Of a stretch of DNA of 64,000 bases, positions 11,745 through 21,302 are shown piece after piece. The notes beneath the pieces were generated by a model. It was not told the origin of the DNA. It saw only the letters and a list, made by a program, of their open reading frames with translations, and searched no databases. How positions within the stretch are numbered: position 1 is the first letter of the stretch; each line of letters starts with the position of its first letter. The DNA lies in NCBI RefSeq assembly GCF_005082145.1, contig NZ_CP034897.1, positions 62,001 through 126,000 of the forward strand, in the 5' to 3' direction. This DNA is from Buchnera aphidicola (Aphis craccivora). GTDB taxonomy: Bacteria; Pseudomonadota; Gammaproteobacteria; Enterobacterales; Enterobacteriaceae. A program made the position numbers and the translations under genes.

Positions 11745-13166
11745 ATGAAAGTTAAAACTCGTTTCGCACCTAGTCCTACTGGGAATTTGCATATTGGAAG
11801 CATTCGTACAGCTTTGTATTCTTGGTTATTTGCTCGTCGTCATAATGGCAAGTTTGTACTCCGTATAGAAGATACTGATTTTGAACGGTCTAATTCGTCA
11901 TCAGTTCAATCTATTTTTCAAGGTTTAAAATGGTTGGGATTAAATTGGGACGAAGGTCCTTATTTTCAAACTGAAAGATTAAAACGCTATAAAGAAGTAA
12001 TTGAAATTATGTTAAAAACAGGAAATGCATATAAGTGTTATTGTTCACCAAAAGAAATAGAAGAAGAACGTTCTAAACAAATTTCTGAAGGAAAAAAACC
12101 ACGTTATACTGGAGTTTGTAGAAACTTAAAAACCCAATATAATATTAATAAGCAATATACAATACGATTTAAAAATCCTACTTTTGGAAAAGTAACATTT
12201 GAAGATAAGATTAGAGGGAAAATTACTTTTAATAATATAGAGTTAGATGATCTTATCATTCAACGTTCAAATGGTATTCCTACTTATAACTTTTGTGTTG
12301 TAATTGATGATTTAGATATGAATATTACGCATGTTATTCGTGGAGAAGATCATATTAATAATACACCTCGTCAAATTAATATTTTAAAATCTTTAAAAGC
12401 ACGAATACCTATTTATGCACATGTTTCTATGATACTAAACGAAAATGGAAAAAAATTTTCTAAGAGAGAAAATGCTGAAAATATTATTGAGTATAATAAA
12501 AAAGGGTTTTTACCAGAAGCATTAATTAATTATATAATACGATTAGGCTGGTCTCATGGAAATCAAGAAATTTTTACTATTTCAGAATTAAAAAAGTTAT
12601 TCAATTTAGATGCTATTAATAAATCTGCAAGTACTTTTAGTATGAAAAAATTATTATGGCTAAATAAATATTATATTAATAATTTACCATTAAGTTATGT
12701 TGCTAATCTTTTAAAAGATTATATGAAAAATGAAAATATAAATATAGAAAGCGGACCTAATTTAGAATGTTTATTAAATTTGTACAAAAATCGTTTTCAT
12801 ACTTTGCAAGATATCGCATATTCCTTTAGATTTTTTTATGAAGAATTTAAATTTTTTAATATAAAATCTGATAATAAATATTTGATTCTAAAAAATTTTT
12901 ATATTTTAAAAGAAATTTACAATAAATTAAAACAGCTTTCTTTTTGGACAATCGAGGTATTATCTAAAGTTATTAATAATCAATCTATAGAATCAAATAT
13001 TGAGTTAAAAGAAATAAATATATTATTGAGAGTTGTGTTAACAGGAAGTATGCATTCACCAAATATAATTTCTATAATCTTTTTGCTTGGAAAAGAAAAA
13101 ACTTTATCAAGATTTAAAAAAGCAATAATTTTTATAGAAAAAACAAAAAATAAAAATATTAACTAA
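11745..13166 (+). CDS. gltX: Glutamyl-tRNA synthetase
   Basis: Class I synthetase charging tRNA-Glu. The 473 residues match E. coli (471). The ATP signature is PTGNLHIGS (16-19 is HIGS). The CYC pair and the downstream cysteine in GVCR of the zinc region remain, but the histidine two residues later in E. coli is Asn here. The second signature reads KKFSKREN instead of KKLSKRHG, a mild change. The start is ATG with AAGGA. It is divergent from the tRNA-Val/Lys pair, as in E. coli. Confidence 0.96.
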   Translation: MKVKTRFAPSPTGNLHIGSIRTALYSWLFARRHNGKFVLRIEDTDFERSNSSSVQSIFQGLKWLGLNWDEGPYFQTERLKRYKEVIEIMLKTGNAYKCYCSPKEIEEERSKQISEGKKPRYTGVCRNLKTQYNINKQYTIRFKNPTFGKVTFEDKIRGKITFNNIELDDLIIQRSNGIPTYNFCVVIDDLDMNITHVIRGEDHINNTPRQINILKSLKARIPIYAHVSMILNENGKKFSKRENAENIIEYNKKGFLPEALINYIIRLGWSHGNQEIFTISELKKLFNLDAINKSASTFSMKKLLWLNKYYINNLPLSYVANLLKDYMKNENINIESGPNLECLLNLYKNRFHTLQDIAYSFRFFYEEFKFFNIKSDNKYLILKNFYILKEIYNKLKQLSFWTIEVLSKVINNQSIESNIELKEINILLRVVLTGSMHSPNIISIIFLLGKEKTLSRFKKAIIFIEKTKNKNIN

Positions 13167-13264
13167 ATAGTTTATTCAAATATTTTTTATAATATTAAAT
13201 TGAATACTTTTATTTTAAAAAATTGATTAGTTTTAATATAAAAAGCATTTTATAGAAAAATAAA

Positions 13265-13293
13265 TTGACAGAATTCATGTGTTTTTATATTGT
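13265..13293 (+). promoter_or_regulatory. Promoter for tRNA-Ala
   Basis: A perfect -35 box TTGACA (13265-13270) is followed after 17 bases by TATTGT (13288-13293), which matches four of six -10 positions. The tRNA begins nine bases later. The spacing is ideal and no gene overlaps it. Confidence 0.7.
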
Positions 13294-13302
13294 AATAATT
13301 TT

Positions 13303-13375
13303 GGGGCTATAGCTCAGTAGGTAGAGCGTTTGCATGGCATGCAAAATGTCAGCGGTTCAATTCCGCTTAGCTCCA
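13303..13375 (+). tRNA. tRNA-Ala (anticodon GGC)
   Basis: A complete 73-nt cloverleaf. Acceptor arms GGGGCTA and TAGCTCC pair with G3-U70, the alanine identity element. The anticodon loop ATGGCAT gives anticodon GGC, and the T-loop is TTCAATT. The discriminator is A and CCA is not encoded. In E. coli alaX-alaW also lie near gltX, so this is preserved synteny. Confidence 0.97.
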
Positions 13376-13452
13376 AAAATTTAAATAATTTTCAAATTTT
13401 AAATATTTTTTATTAAATAATTTTAATATTTCTTTAAAAAAATCTTTAAAAT

Positions 13453-13476
13453 GCTGTGCAAAATGATTAGCACAGC
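13453..13476. terminator. Bidirectional terminator between tRNA-Ala and fliE
   Basis: Seven-base perfect arms GCTGTGC and GCACAGC flank a ten-base loop, followed by GTTTTT on the plus strand. On the minus strand the hairpin is followed by ATTTT. It lies 10 bp beyond the fliE stop and about 80 bp after the tRNA, so it can serve both convergent transcripts. It is unusually G+C-rich for the local sequence. Confidence 0.75.
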
Positions 13477-13485
13477 GTTTTTAAT

Positions 13486-13791
13486 TTAGATCTGTTGACT
13501 CATTATTTCTTTGTAAGCTGAAATAATTTTATTTCTAATTTGAATAGCTAATTCTATAGAAATAGAAGATTTTTGCAAATTTATCATTACGTCATTTAAA
13601 GAGATAGAAGATGGATTTAATTCAAACTTTTCAATATTTTTTTTTGCATTATTTTGAATATTATTAATTTCTCCTAATGCGTTTTGAAAAAATTGAGTAA
13701 AATTATCAGATTCTTTAATATTTTTTTTGTTTTCATCTAAAAAATTAATCTTAGTATAAATATTTTGATTATGAATGTTATCAATAAACAT
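13486..13791 (-). CDS. fliE: Flagellar hook-basal body complex protein FliE
   Basis: Forms the joint between the MS ring and the proximal rod; an early substrate of the flagellar export apparatus. It has 101 residues (E. coli 104). The C-terminal half carries the family pattern SLNDVMINLQKSSISIELAIQIRNKIISAYKEIM in pieces: LNDVM, SISIELAIQIRNK and a terminal YKEIMSQQI. The N terminus is divergent. The start is ATG with GAGGAAG. It is transcribed divergently from fliF, as in E. coli. Confidence 0.93.
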   Translation of the reverse strand: MFIDNIHNQNIYTKINFLDENKKNIKESDNFTQFFQNALGEINNIQNNAKKNIEKFELNPSSISLNDVMINLQKSSISIELAIQIRNKIISAYKEIMSQQI

Positions 13792-13959
13792 ATCTTCCTC
13801 TAAATTTTTACTTTTTTTGACTTTTTAATAATATCATATCTTTTATAAAGATTAATATTTTATGTTCTAGGTAATTTATCAGGAATTTTTTTTATTTCAA
13901 GTGAAATTTAATTGTTACTCAATTATAGTTAAAATTATTTACTAGATTAGGAAGATGTT

Positions 13960-15627
13960 ATGAATTTTAGTGCTATAGAAGAATCAATTTCAGAAGAGAA
14001 AAACAAATTTAGTAATTTTTTATCTTATTTTTTTAAAAATGCACGTGTTTTAATAATTTTATTAGCGCTTGCGGTGATTACTACGATTTCAATTTCTGTC
14101 TGGAGAAAATCTTCTGATTATCAAATTTTATATAATAACCTGTCTATTGAAGATAGTGAATTTATTATTGATTACTTAAACCAGATGAAAATTCCTTATC
14201 AGTTTTCTGAAAACTCTAAAAAATTATTAGTTCCAAAAAATCAGATTTACGATCTACGCTTACACTTTTCAGAAAAAAATTTACCTCGTAGTGGAGTAGG
14301 TTTTGAAATTTTGGATAAAGAAAAATTTGGTATTAGTCAGTTTAATGAACAAATTAACTATCAACGAGCTTTAGAAGGTGAATTAGCTCGTACTATAGAA
14401 AGAATTAATGTTGTAAAAAATGCAAGAATACATATAGCAATTCCAAAATCTTCTTTATTTTTACAAGATAAAAAAAAACCATCAGCTTCAGTTATTTTAA
14501 GTTTAAAATCTGGAACGGCATTAAATTCAAACCAAACAAATGCTATATTACATTTAATTTCTAATAGTATATCTGATTTATCCGTAGATAATATAACTAT
14601 AGTTGATGAATTTGGTAAGCTATTAAATGATACTTCATTAGAATCAAATCAAATAAATGATGTAAAATTAAGATATTCTGAACAAATTGAATCAAGATAT
14701 GCTAATAAAATTCAAAGTATTTTAGAACCATTATTTGGTGTTGGCAACGTACATGCTCAAGTAACCGCACAAATTGATTTTAATTCTCAAGAAAAAACAC
14801 GAGAAAAATATGAACCTAACACAAATTATGAAGATCAATCAATTCGTTCTCATCAAACTAGCATTAATGATAAGATAAAAAGTAAAAAAGACAACGATGA
14901 AAATCATTATTCTCTTCGAAATAATTTACCCAATAGTAACTATAATAAAGCTAAAAAATCTGATACTGTAAAAAATCATAAACCATTTAAAGGTAGCTTT
15001 ATAAATTCCAATTCTACTATTAATCATGATGATACAATTAATTATGAATTAAATCATACTTTATCACATATCAAAATGAATGTTGGAGAAGTTAAAAGAT
15101 TATCTGCTGCAGTAGTTGTAAATTTTATTCAAAATAAAACTGGAAAAGCAGTTCCTTTAAATTCAAAACAAATAAAAAATATTAAAAATTTAGTCTGTGA
15201 ATCAATAGGTTATTCTAAAATCAGAGGTGATAGCGTACATGTAATCAATGAGCCTTTTGCTGCGTATGACAATAAAAATACTTTTACTAAATTTAATAAT
15301 TTTAATCAACCTAATATTTTTAATACTTTTTCAATTTTAATACCATGGTGCATTTTAGCTTTATTTCTTTTATATTTTCTAAAAAAATATATTTTTTCTT
15401 TTTCAAAAAATACTTTTAAAAATAAAAGATTAGATAAAAGAAATATAAAAAAAGAAATTGTAAACTCTAACGAAAATGAATCAGCAAATAATGTTAAGAC
15501 AAAAGTTTTCAAAAACTTAAATACAGAAAATACAGATAATTTAGTTCATCAAATTTGTAATATATCTAATCAAAATCCACGTGTTATAGCGTCGATTATT
15601 CGTCAATGGATGAGTGATAAAAAATGA
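13960..15627 (+). CDS. fliF: Flagellar MS-ring protein FliF
   Basis: Builds the MS ring in the inner membrane, the base on which the export gate sits. The 555 residues are close to E. coli (552). A first membrane segment lies near residues 30-50, followed by the ring-building motif region (SGVGFEILDKEKFGISQFNEQ region, 109-130) and a second membrane segment near 450-470. The C-terminal FliG-binding tail NPRVIASIIRQWMSD is kept. A long Asn/Lys/Ser-rich stretch fills about residues 285-350. Its stop overlaps the fliG start by 4 bp. Confidence 0.96.
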   Translation: MNFSAIEESISEEKNKFSNFLSYFFKNARVLIILLALAVITTISISVWRKSSDYQILYNNLSIEDSEFIIDYLNQMKIPYQFSENSKKLLVPKNQIYDLRLHFSEKNLPRSGVGFEILDKEKFGISQFNEQINYQRALEGELARTIERINVVKNARIHIAIPKSSLFLQDKKKPSASVILSLKSGTALNSNQTNAILHLISNSISDLSVDNITIVDEFGKLLNDTSLESNQINDVKLRYSEQIESRYANKIQSILEPLFGVGNVHAQVTAQIDFNSQEKTREKYEPNTNYEDQSIRSHQTSINDKIKSKKDNDENHYSLRNNLPNSNYNKAKKSDTVKNHKPFKGSFINSNSTINHDDTINYELNHTLSHIKMNVGEVKRLSAAVVVNFIQNKTGKAVPLNSKQIKNIKNLVCESIGYSKIRGDSVHVINEPFAAYDNKNTFTKFNNFNQPNIFNTFSILIPWCILALFLLYFLKKYIFSFSKNTFKNKRLDKRNIKKEIVNSNENESANNVKTKVFKNLNTENTDNLVHQICNISNQNPRVIASIIRQWMSDKK

Positions 15628-16619
15628 CTTTAAATGGTATCGAGAAAAGTGCTCTTTTATTAATGTCAATAGGAGCTGATCAAGCATCAGAAGTATTAAA
15701 ATATTTAACTCCTTTTGAAATTCAAGAATTAGTTACGTCTATGGTTAATATTAATCAGTTTTCCAATACAACATTAAATCAAGTATTAACTGAATGTTAT
15801 AATCTTTTTATGAAAAATAATAATTTAGTTTATAACAATAATGATGAATATATATCTGATATGTTAATCAAAGCACTAGGCGATAAAAAAGCCAATGTTT
15901 TGTTAAATGACGCGTTAGAAACAAGAAACATTAAAATGTCTATTGAATCTCTCAATCTAATGAAACCTGATAAATTAGCTGATTTATTAGAAAAACAGCA
16001 TTCTCAAATTATTACAACAATACTAGTATATTTAAATAAAAATCAAGCAGCTCAAGTTTTGTCTTATTTAAGCAAAGAAAAACGTATTGAAGTTATAATG
16101 AAAATTTCTGTTTTTAATGGGCTTGAAGAAACCAAATTTATTGAATTAAAAGATATTATTAACGATTTCCTAAAAAAGAAAAAGTTCACTTTTTCAGATA
16201 AGGGAGGTATAAAAACTGTTGCTAAAATTTTATCTTCTATGAATATAGAAAATGAAAAAGATTTACTTAAAAAGATTAAATTTTTTAATAAAGAATTATT
16301 TAATAAAATTATTAAAGAATTATTTTTATTTGAAAATATATTAAGTGTTGATGATAGCATTATTAAATGTTTAGTAAACCATTTAGAGGAAGAAAAACTA
16401 TATATTGCACTTCAAGGTACTAGTGACATTATTAGAAATAAATTTTTTCGTAATATGGATAAAGAAAAATCAACAAGATTATTACTTTGTTTAAAGGAAA
16501 AATCTTATGTTTCTGAAATAGCTATAGAAAATGAACAAAAACTAATTTTAATGATGATTAAAAATATTTTAGATTATGGTATGTTTTCATTAGAAAATTT
16601 AGGAAAGTATTATGTCTAA
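15624..16619 (+). CDS. fliG: Flagellar switch protein FliG with torque residues replaced
   Basis: In motile bacteria FliG is the rotor protein that binds FliF and interacts with the MotA stator. At 331 residues it equals E. coli, and the C-terminal part aligns without gaps. The FliM-binding EHPQ motif is QHSQ (125-128). All five charged residues known to generate torque are replaced: Q264, E281, L288, C289 and S297 instead of K, R, D, D and R. NENEQKLIL-like and FENILSVDD segments confirm the family. It is likely only structural here. It overlaps fliF by 4 bp and fliH by 8 bp. Confidence 0.95.
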   Translation: MTLNGIEKSALLLMSIGADQASEVLKYLTPFEIQELVTSMVNINQFSNTTLNQVLTECYNLFMKNNNLVYNNNDEYISDMLIKALGDKKANVLLNDALETRNIKMSIESLNLMKPDKLADLLEKQHSQIITTILVYLNKNQAAQVLSYLSKEKRIEVIMKISVFNGLEETKFIELKDIINDFLKKKKFTFSDKGGIKTVAKILSSMNIENEKDLLKKIKFFNKELFNKIIKELFLFENILSVDDSIIKCLVNHLEEEKLYIALQGTSDIIRNKFFRNMDKEKSTRLLLCLKEKSYVSEIAIENEQKLILMMIKNILDYGMFSLENLGKYYV

Positions 16620-17277
16620 TTTAGATTTAAAAAAAGAATGGAAAAAATGGAATCCAGAAAAAATTTTTTTAAATAATTCAAAAAAAAATTACGATTTTTT
16701 TCGAGATATAGAAATATTAAAAGAAACAGATTTTTCTACTTTAAAAAAAAATAAATTAACGAATGAATTTAAACAATTAGATAAAATCAAAAAAAAATCT
16801 TTTAATAATGAATTAGATTATTTAAAATTAAAAAACAATCTTGAAGAAAAAGAAAATGAATATACTTTATTAAATCATAAATTGCGAGATTTATGTTCAA
16901 ATTTTGAATCTGCAATTTCTTTATTTGAAGAAACATTATTTTCACGTTTACTAAAAACAGTTTTAATAGTTGCTTCGTATATTGTTGGGGAAAAATTTTT
17001 AATTAATGAATCAATTTTATTAAAAAAAATAAAAAAAATTATTAAAAGTGATAATTTTTTTTTAAAAAAACCACAATTAGTTATTCATCCCAATAACAAA
17101 AAAATATTAGAAAAACTTTTAAAACAATCTAAAAACAATAAATGGGAATTAATTTGTAATAAAACCATTGATCCTAATAGTTTTAAAATTCACTCTGAAC
17201 AGAGTGATATAGATGCTACTATCTATGCTAGATGGAAAGAAGTATATCGTATTATTCTTGAAGAAGAGGGGCATTAA
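16612..17277 (+). CDS. fliH: Flagellar export ATPase regulator FliH
   Basis: Dimeric peripheral stator of the export ATPase FliI, linking it to the C ring. The 221 residues are near E. coli (228). The middle is a Lys/Glu-rich likely coiled coil (about 60-110). The C-terminal third has the V/F-type ATPase subunit E-like fold, with LVIHPNNKKILEKLL and the near-terminal DIDATIYARWKEVYRII. The N-terminal WKKWNPEKIF resembles the Trp-containing FlhA/C-ring anchor segment. It overlaps fliG by 8 bp and fliI by 1 bp. Confidence 0.92.
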   Translation: MSNLDLKKEWKKWNPEKIFLNNSKKNYDFFRDIEILKETDFSTLKKNKLTNEFKQLDKIKKKSFNNELDYLKLKNNLEEKENEYTLLNHKLRDLCSNFESAISLFEETLFSRLLKTVLIVASYIVGEKFLINESILLKKIKKIIKSDNFFLKKPQLVIHPNNKKILEKLLKQSKNNKWELICNKTIDPNSFKIHSEQSDIDATIYARWKEVYRIILEEEGH

Positions 17278-18635
17278 TGAAATTAAAATGTTCTAAATTA
17301 TTTAATAAAATTACTTCTTTTGAAAATAAAATAGATAATCTTTCTGATATTATTATATATGGTCACGTCATTAGTATAAACGGTTTGGTATTAGAAGTGA
17401 TAGGTTTAAAAGCTCCTATTGGAGCTGAGTGTATTATTGAAAGAATTATAGATGGTAAAGTATTAAATATTTCAGCTGAAGTTATGAGATTTAATAAAGA
17501 AAAAACGTTATTATTTTCTTTTGAAGAAACTTATGGTATTTTACCTGGTGCTAAAGTTTTTTTAAAAACATTTAAAAATTTAGATATATTTATTAAAAAA
17601 GTTCCATTAGGAACAAGTTTATTAGGAAGAGTATTGAATTCTAAAGGACATGCATTAGACGGACTTCCCGAGTTAGATTCAAAGTGTTTTTCTGTAATTG
17701 AAAAAAAGCATATTAACCCATTAAGTAGAAAACCAATTAATGAAATATTAGATACAGGGATATGTGCTATAAATGGATTGATAACTATTGGAAGAGGACA
17801 AAGAATAGGAATTTTTTCAAGTTCAGGAATTGGTAAAAGTATTCTTCTTGGCATGATGGCAAAATATACAAAAGCAGATGTAGTAGTAATAGGATTAATT
17901 GGAGAAAGAGGAAGAGAAGTAAAGGATTTTATTGAAAATGTATTAGGACCAGATGGACTATTAAAATCTGTAGTAATTGCTGCACCAGCAGACACTTCCC
18001 CTTTATTACAAATTGAAGCTGCGTCATATGCTACAAGCATAGCTGAATATTTTCGAGATCAAGATAAAAATGTTTTGTTGATTATGGATTCTTTAACTCG
18101 TTATGCAATGGCTCAAAGAGAAGTTGCATTATCTTTAGGTGAATTACCAGTTTCTAGAGGATATCCATCTTCTGTATTTTCTAAAATTCCTATTTTAGTA
18201 GAACGTTCAGGAAATACAGATAAAAAAGGATCTATTACTTCGTTTTATACAGTTCTAACTGAAAATGATGAAGATCAAGATCCTGTTTCACAAATTTGTC
18301 GTTCTATACTTGATGGTCATATTGTATTATCTCGATATTATGCTGATTTAGGACATTATCCTGCTATTGATATTGAGTCTTCTATTAGTCGTGTAATGCC
18401 AGAAATTATCACTAAAGAACAATATTTAAAAGCTTGCTATTTTAAAAAATTAGTAGCTTCTTATCAAAGAAATAAAGATTTAATTAATATTGGAGCTTAC
18501 GTTAAAGGTAATGACTTGGTTTTAGATGAAGCTATTAATAAATGGAAAAATTTAGAAAAGTTTTTACAACAAAAACCATCAGAAAAAATCGATTATTTAG
18601 TTTCTTGTGAAAAATTAAATCAAATATTTAATTAA
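17277..18635 (+). CDS. fliI: Flagellum-specific export ATPase FliI
   Basis: Energises and unloads substrates at the flagellar type III export gate. The 452 residues match E. coli (457). The Walker A motif is SSSGIGKS (K187, S188); the position that is normally Ala or Gly is Ser. IGLIGERGREVKDF, LLIMDSLTRYAMAQRE (Walker B) and GYPSSVF are conserved. All catalytic parts needed for ATP hydrolysis appear present, which fits an active exporter. The start is ATG overlapping the fliH stop by one base. Confidence 0.97.
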   Translation: MKLKCSKLFNKITSFENKIDNLSDIIIYGHVISINGLVLEVIGLKAPIGAECIIERIIDGKVLNISAEVMRFNKEKTLLFSFEETYGILPGAKVFLKTFKNLDIFIKKVPLGTSLLGRVLNSKGHALDGLPELDSKCFSVIEKKHINPLSRKPINEILDTGICAINGLITIGRGQRIGIFSSSGIGKSILLGMMAKYTKADVVVIGLIGERGREVKDFIENVLGPDGLLKSVVIAAPADTSPLLQIEAASYATSIAEYFRDQDKNVLLIMDSLTRYAMAQREVALSLGELPVSRGYPSSVFSKIPILVERSGNTDKKGSITSFYTVLTENDEDQDPVSQICRSILDGHIVLSRYYADLGHYPAIDIESSISRVMPEIITKEQYLKACYFKKLVASYQRNKDLINIGAYVKGNDLVLDEAINKWKNLEKFLQQKPSEKIDYLVSCEKLNQIFN

Positions 18636-18695
18636 AATTATTCAAATTTTTACATTTATTTATCTTATTTAAAAAATTTAATAGGATATATTATT

Positions 18696-19144
18696 ATGAA
18701 ATATAAAAAAATTTTTTTTTCTATTTTAGAAAGTATAGAGAATAAAAAAATAGAACAACAAACAATTCATATTCAAAATTTATATAATCAAAAAAAAAAC
18801 ATATTGAACAACTAAAATTATTAATTAATTTTCGAAATGAATATATTGAAAAATTAAATATTAAACTTAAATTAGGAATATCTATTGATCATTGGAAAAT
18901 ATATAATAACTTTATTTTTATGTTATATAGTGCAGTTGAAGAAAATAACAATATTATTAAAAAATATGAAGAAACGATTAAACAAAATATAGATCAATGG
19001 TTTATAAATAAGATTAAGTTAAAAACTTGGAATTATTTAAATCAAAAAAACAAAATAACATTTAAAAAACGTCGAATTTTAAAAGAAAATATTGTTAACG
19101 ATGAATTTTCTCAATTTAAATATATTAAAAAAGGCAGTAATTAA
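18696..19144 (+). CDS. fliJ: Flagellar export chaperone FliJ, frameshifted at a 10-A run
   Basis: The ATG at 18696 opens a frame that stops at 18813 after 39 codons. The frame break falls in a run of ten A at 18790-18799. One extra A joins it to the frame that ends at 19144, giving 149 residues (E. coli 147). Read through, segments match FliJ, for example QLKLLINFRNEY, the W of IDHWKIYNNF, and NDEFSQ near the end. It sits between fliI and fliK as expected. RNA-polymerase slippage on the A run would restore the product; a true pseudogene or assembly error is the alternative. Confidence 0.85.
18790..18799 (+). other. Ten-A run at the fliJ frame break
   Basis: Ten consecutive A after CAATC..C-type codons mark the only discontinuity in fliJ. 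Eleven A (or eight) would keep the frame open. This is a site where template-directed slippage could produce some in-frame messages. Confidence 0.8.
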
Positions 19145-20262
19145 TGTTAAGTCATCTCAATAATATTTTATTAAAAAAAAATATTTTATTAAATTCAAAT
19201 CACAATATTTATTGTGATCTTACTAATTTTAATTTTTATGAATCTATTGTAAATGAATGCAAACAACATTTATTAAATAAAGAAATTAAATTTGATAATA
19301 CTTCTACAAAACAAAAGAAAAAAAATGATGAAAATATTATATCTACTAATTTTATAGTAAATAATTTATTAAATATTTTAAATAAAAAAAATATGAATAA
19401 TAGTTTTTATGTAAAAAAAAACGATGGTATAAAAAATCAAAAAAAAAAATTAGATGAAAATATTAAATTAAAATCTTATGCTTATTTAAAAAACAAAGAA
19501 AAATTTAATTTAGAAGAAAATAAAAAAAATTATAAAACCAAAAATAATGGAATATTAAAAAACTCAATGGATATTAAAAATAAATGTATTTTATATGGTA
19601 ATTATAATATAGATAATTTATCGAAAAAATCCTGCAATAAACGTACCTTCAATGAAATCAGTAATTTAAATATTATAAAACGAAAAACAAACTTTATTAA
19701 AAATAGTAAAAATTTTATACATTTTAAAAATTGCATAAATAATATATCTAATATGATTTTTTCTAAAAATACACATAAAAATCAATATTCTATTTGTGAA
19801 GTAAATTCTTTAAAAAAAACAAATGAAAATAATTTTTCTAAATTAAATAAAAAAACAATGTTTATTTTAAACAAAAAAGAAAATATTCAATGGAAAAAAG
19901 CAATTAGTCAACAAGTTTTATTTTCTATTTCTAATAAAGAAAACAAAGCTGAAATTCGTTTACAACCAGAATTTTTAGGTTCAATATATGTAAAAATTCA
20001 AATGAAAAATGATCAAGCGAAATTAAAATTTATTTCGGATCATATAGAAATTAAAAATTTTTTAAATAATTGTATTCCATTTTTACGCGATTCTTTAAAT
20101 AAAAATGGTATTTTTTTAAAAAAAGTCAATATTTCCAACTCTTTTAATTTAGAAAAAAATAAAAATTTATTTATTTCAGAATATAAACCCAAAATCTCTA
20201 GCATAATTAAAAATTTTTATAAAAATTTCACACAAAAGAAAGTTATTGATATGTATGTTTAA
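19144..20262 (+). CDS. fliK: Flagellar hook-length control protein FliK
   Basis: Secreted ruler that measures hook length and switches export specificity via FlhB. It has 372 residues (E. coli 375). The N-terminal two thirds is a low-complexity Lys/Asn-rich spacer with little recognisable similarity. The C-terminal switch domain (about 255-345) is conserved: ISQQVLFSIS, AEIRLQPEFLGSIYVKI and FLRDSLNKNGI. Its retention suggests that hook assembly and substrate switching still take place. It begins one base before the end of fliJ. Confidence 0.93.
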   Translation: MLSHLNNILLKKNILLNSNHNIYCDLTNFNFYESIVNECKQHLLNKEIKFDNTSTKQKKKNDENIISTNFIVNNLLNILNKKNMNNSFYVKKNDGIKNQKKKLDENIKLKSYAYLKNKEKFNLEENKKNYKTKNNGILKNSMDIKNKCILYGNYNIDNLSKKSCNKRTFNEISNLNIIKRKTNFIKNSKNFIHFKNCINNISNMIFSKNTHKNQYSICEVNSLKKTNENNFSKLNKKTMFILNKKENIQWKKAISQQVLFSISNKENKAEIRLQPEFLGSIYVKIQMKNDQAKLKFISDHIEIKNFLNNCIPFLRDSLNKNGIFLKKVNISNSFNLEKNKNLFISEYKPKISSIIKNFYKNFTQKKVIDMYV

Positions 20263-20363
20263 TTTTTATAAAAACATATATTTAAAATTCTAATTATATT
20301 TAAAACTTAAAAAACAAGTTTTAATTTAATTTTCACCATTTTTACCTATAAGGTATATAATAA

Positions 20364-21302
20364 ATGGGCAAAAGTAATTATTTTAATATTGTAAATAAAG
20401 TTATTAATGGAAAAGAAGAAATACATAATATTTTGAATATAGATGAAATTAAAATATTAGAAACAATAAATGAAAAATTTATAAAGAAAATAATAATATA
20501 TTTTTCAAATTTTGTTCAAAATCATGTAAAATTGAATTTTTTTTCTATTAAAGCAAACTCTTATACAGATAATGATAGAAATATAAAATATTTATTTTCC
20601 AATGAAATAGAAATATTAAATTTAAATAAAAAATCTTATATATTTTTTTCAGATAATTTTTTGTCTGTTTTTATAGATTTGTTATTTGGAGGAAATGGTA
20701 CCTGTACAGAAAAAATTACCAAACAAAGAAATCTTACATATACAGAAGAAATTATTGCTCAAAAAATATTAAAATTAATTTTTAACGCTTATTGCAAATC
20801 TTTTAAAAAATTTTTTTCTATTGATATAAAAGCTTCACATGTAAAAATTTTTGATATTGAAAAAAATCTTTTTATGAAAGAGAATTATATAACTAATTAT
20901 TTTAGTTTAAGTGTTAATAATGTAGAAATTTTTTTAAGTATTTTATTTCCTCTTTCAATAATGAAGCGCAATTTTCAGAAAACAATTTCTTCAAAAAATA
21001 ATAAAAAGTCTTTAATAAAAAATATAAATGCTGATAAAAATATTTCTATTATTGATTTATATGATATTAAATTAGATCTTGTTTCTGAATTAATAATATC
21101 TTCTAAAATAAAATATAATAGTTTATCTATAGGGGATGTTTTACTGATTGATAGTCCTGATAAAGTAATTGTATCTACGCAAAAAACACCCATTTTTTTA
21201 GGTAAATATAAAATTTTTGATGAAAAATTAGTTGTTTTTTTAAATAAATTTATACATAAAAATTTAGATGCAAATAAATGTGAGGAGTTTTTTAATGAAT
21301 AA
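20364..21302 (+). CDS. fliM: Flagellar switch protein FliM without CheY-binding N terminus
   Basis: C-ring component. The 312 residues (E. coli 334) have the middle CheC-like domain with LLFGGNGTCTEK and a C-terminal SpoA-type domain ending ...TPIFLGKYK. The N-terminal peptide LSQAEIDALL, which binds phosphorylated CheY in motile bacteria, is not present; the protein starts MGKSNYFNIVNKV. Only 101 bp separate it from fliK, so fliL, which lies between them in E. coli, has been deleted. The last 8 bp overlap fliN. Confidence 0.93.
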   Translation: MGKSNYFNIVNKVINGKEEIHNILNIDEIKILETINEKFIKKIIIYFSNFVQNHVKLNFFSIKANSYTDNDRNIKYLFSNEIEILNLNKKSYIFFSDNFLSVFIDLLFGGNGTCTEKITKQRNLTYTEEIIAQKILKLIFNAYCKSFKKFFSIDIKASHVKIFDIEKNLFMKENYITNYFSLSVNNVEIFLSILFPLSIMKRNFQKTISSKNNKKSLIKNINADKNISIIDLYDIKLDLVSELIISSKIKYNSLSIGDVLLIDSPDKVIVSTQKTPIFLGKYKIFDEKLVVFLNKFIHKNLDANKCEEFFNE

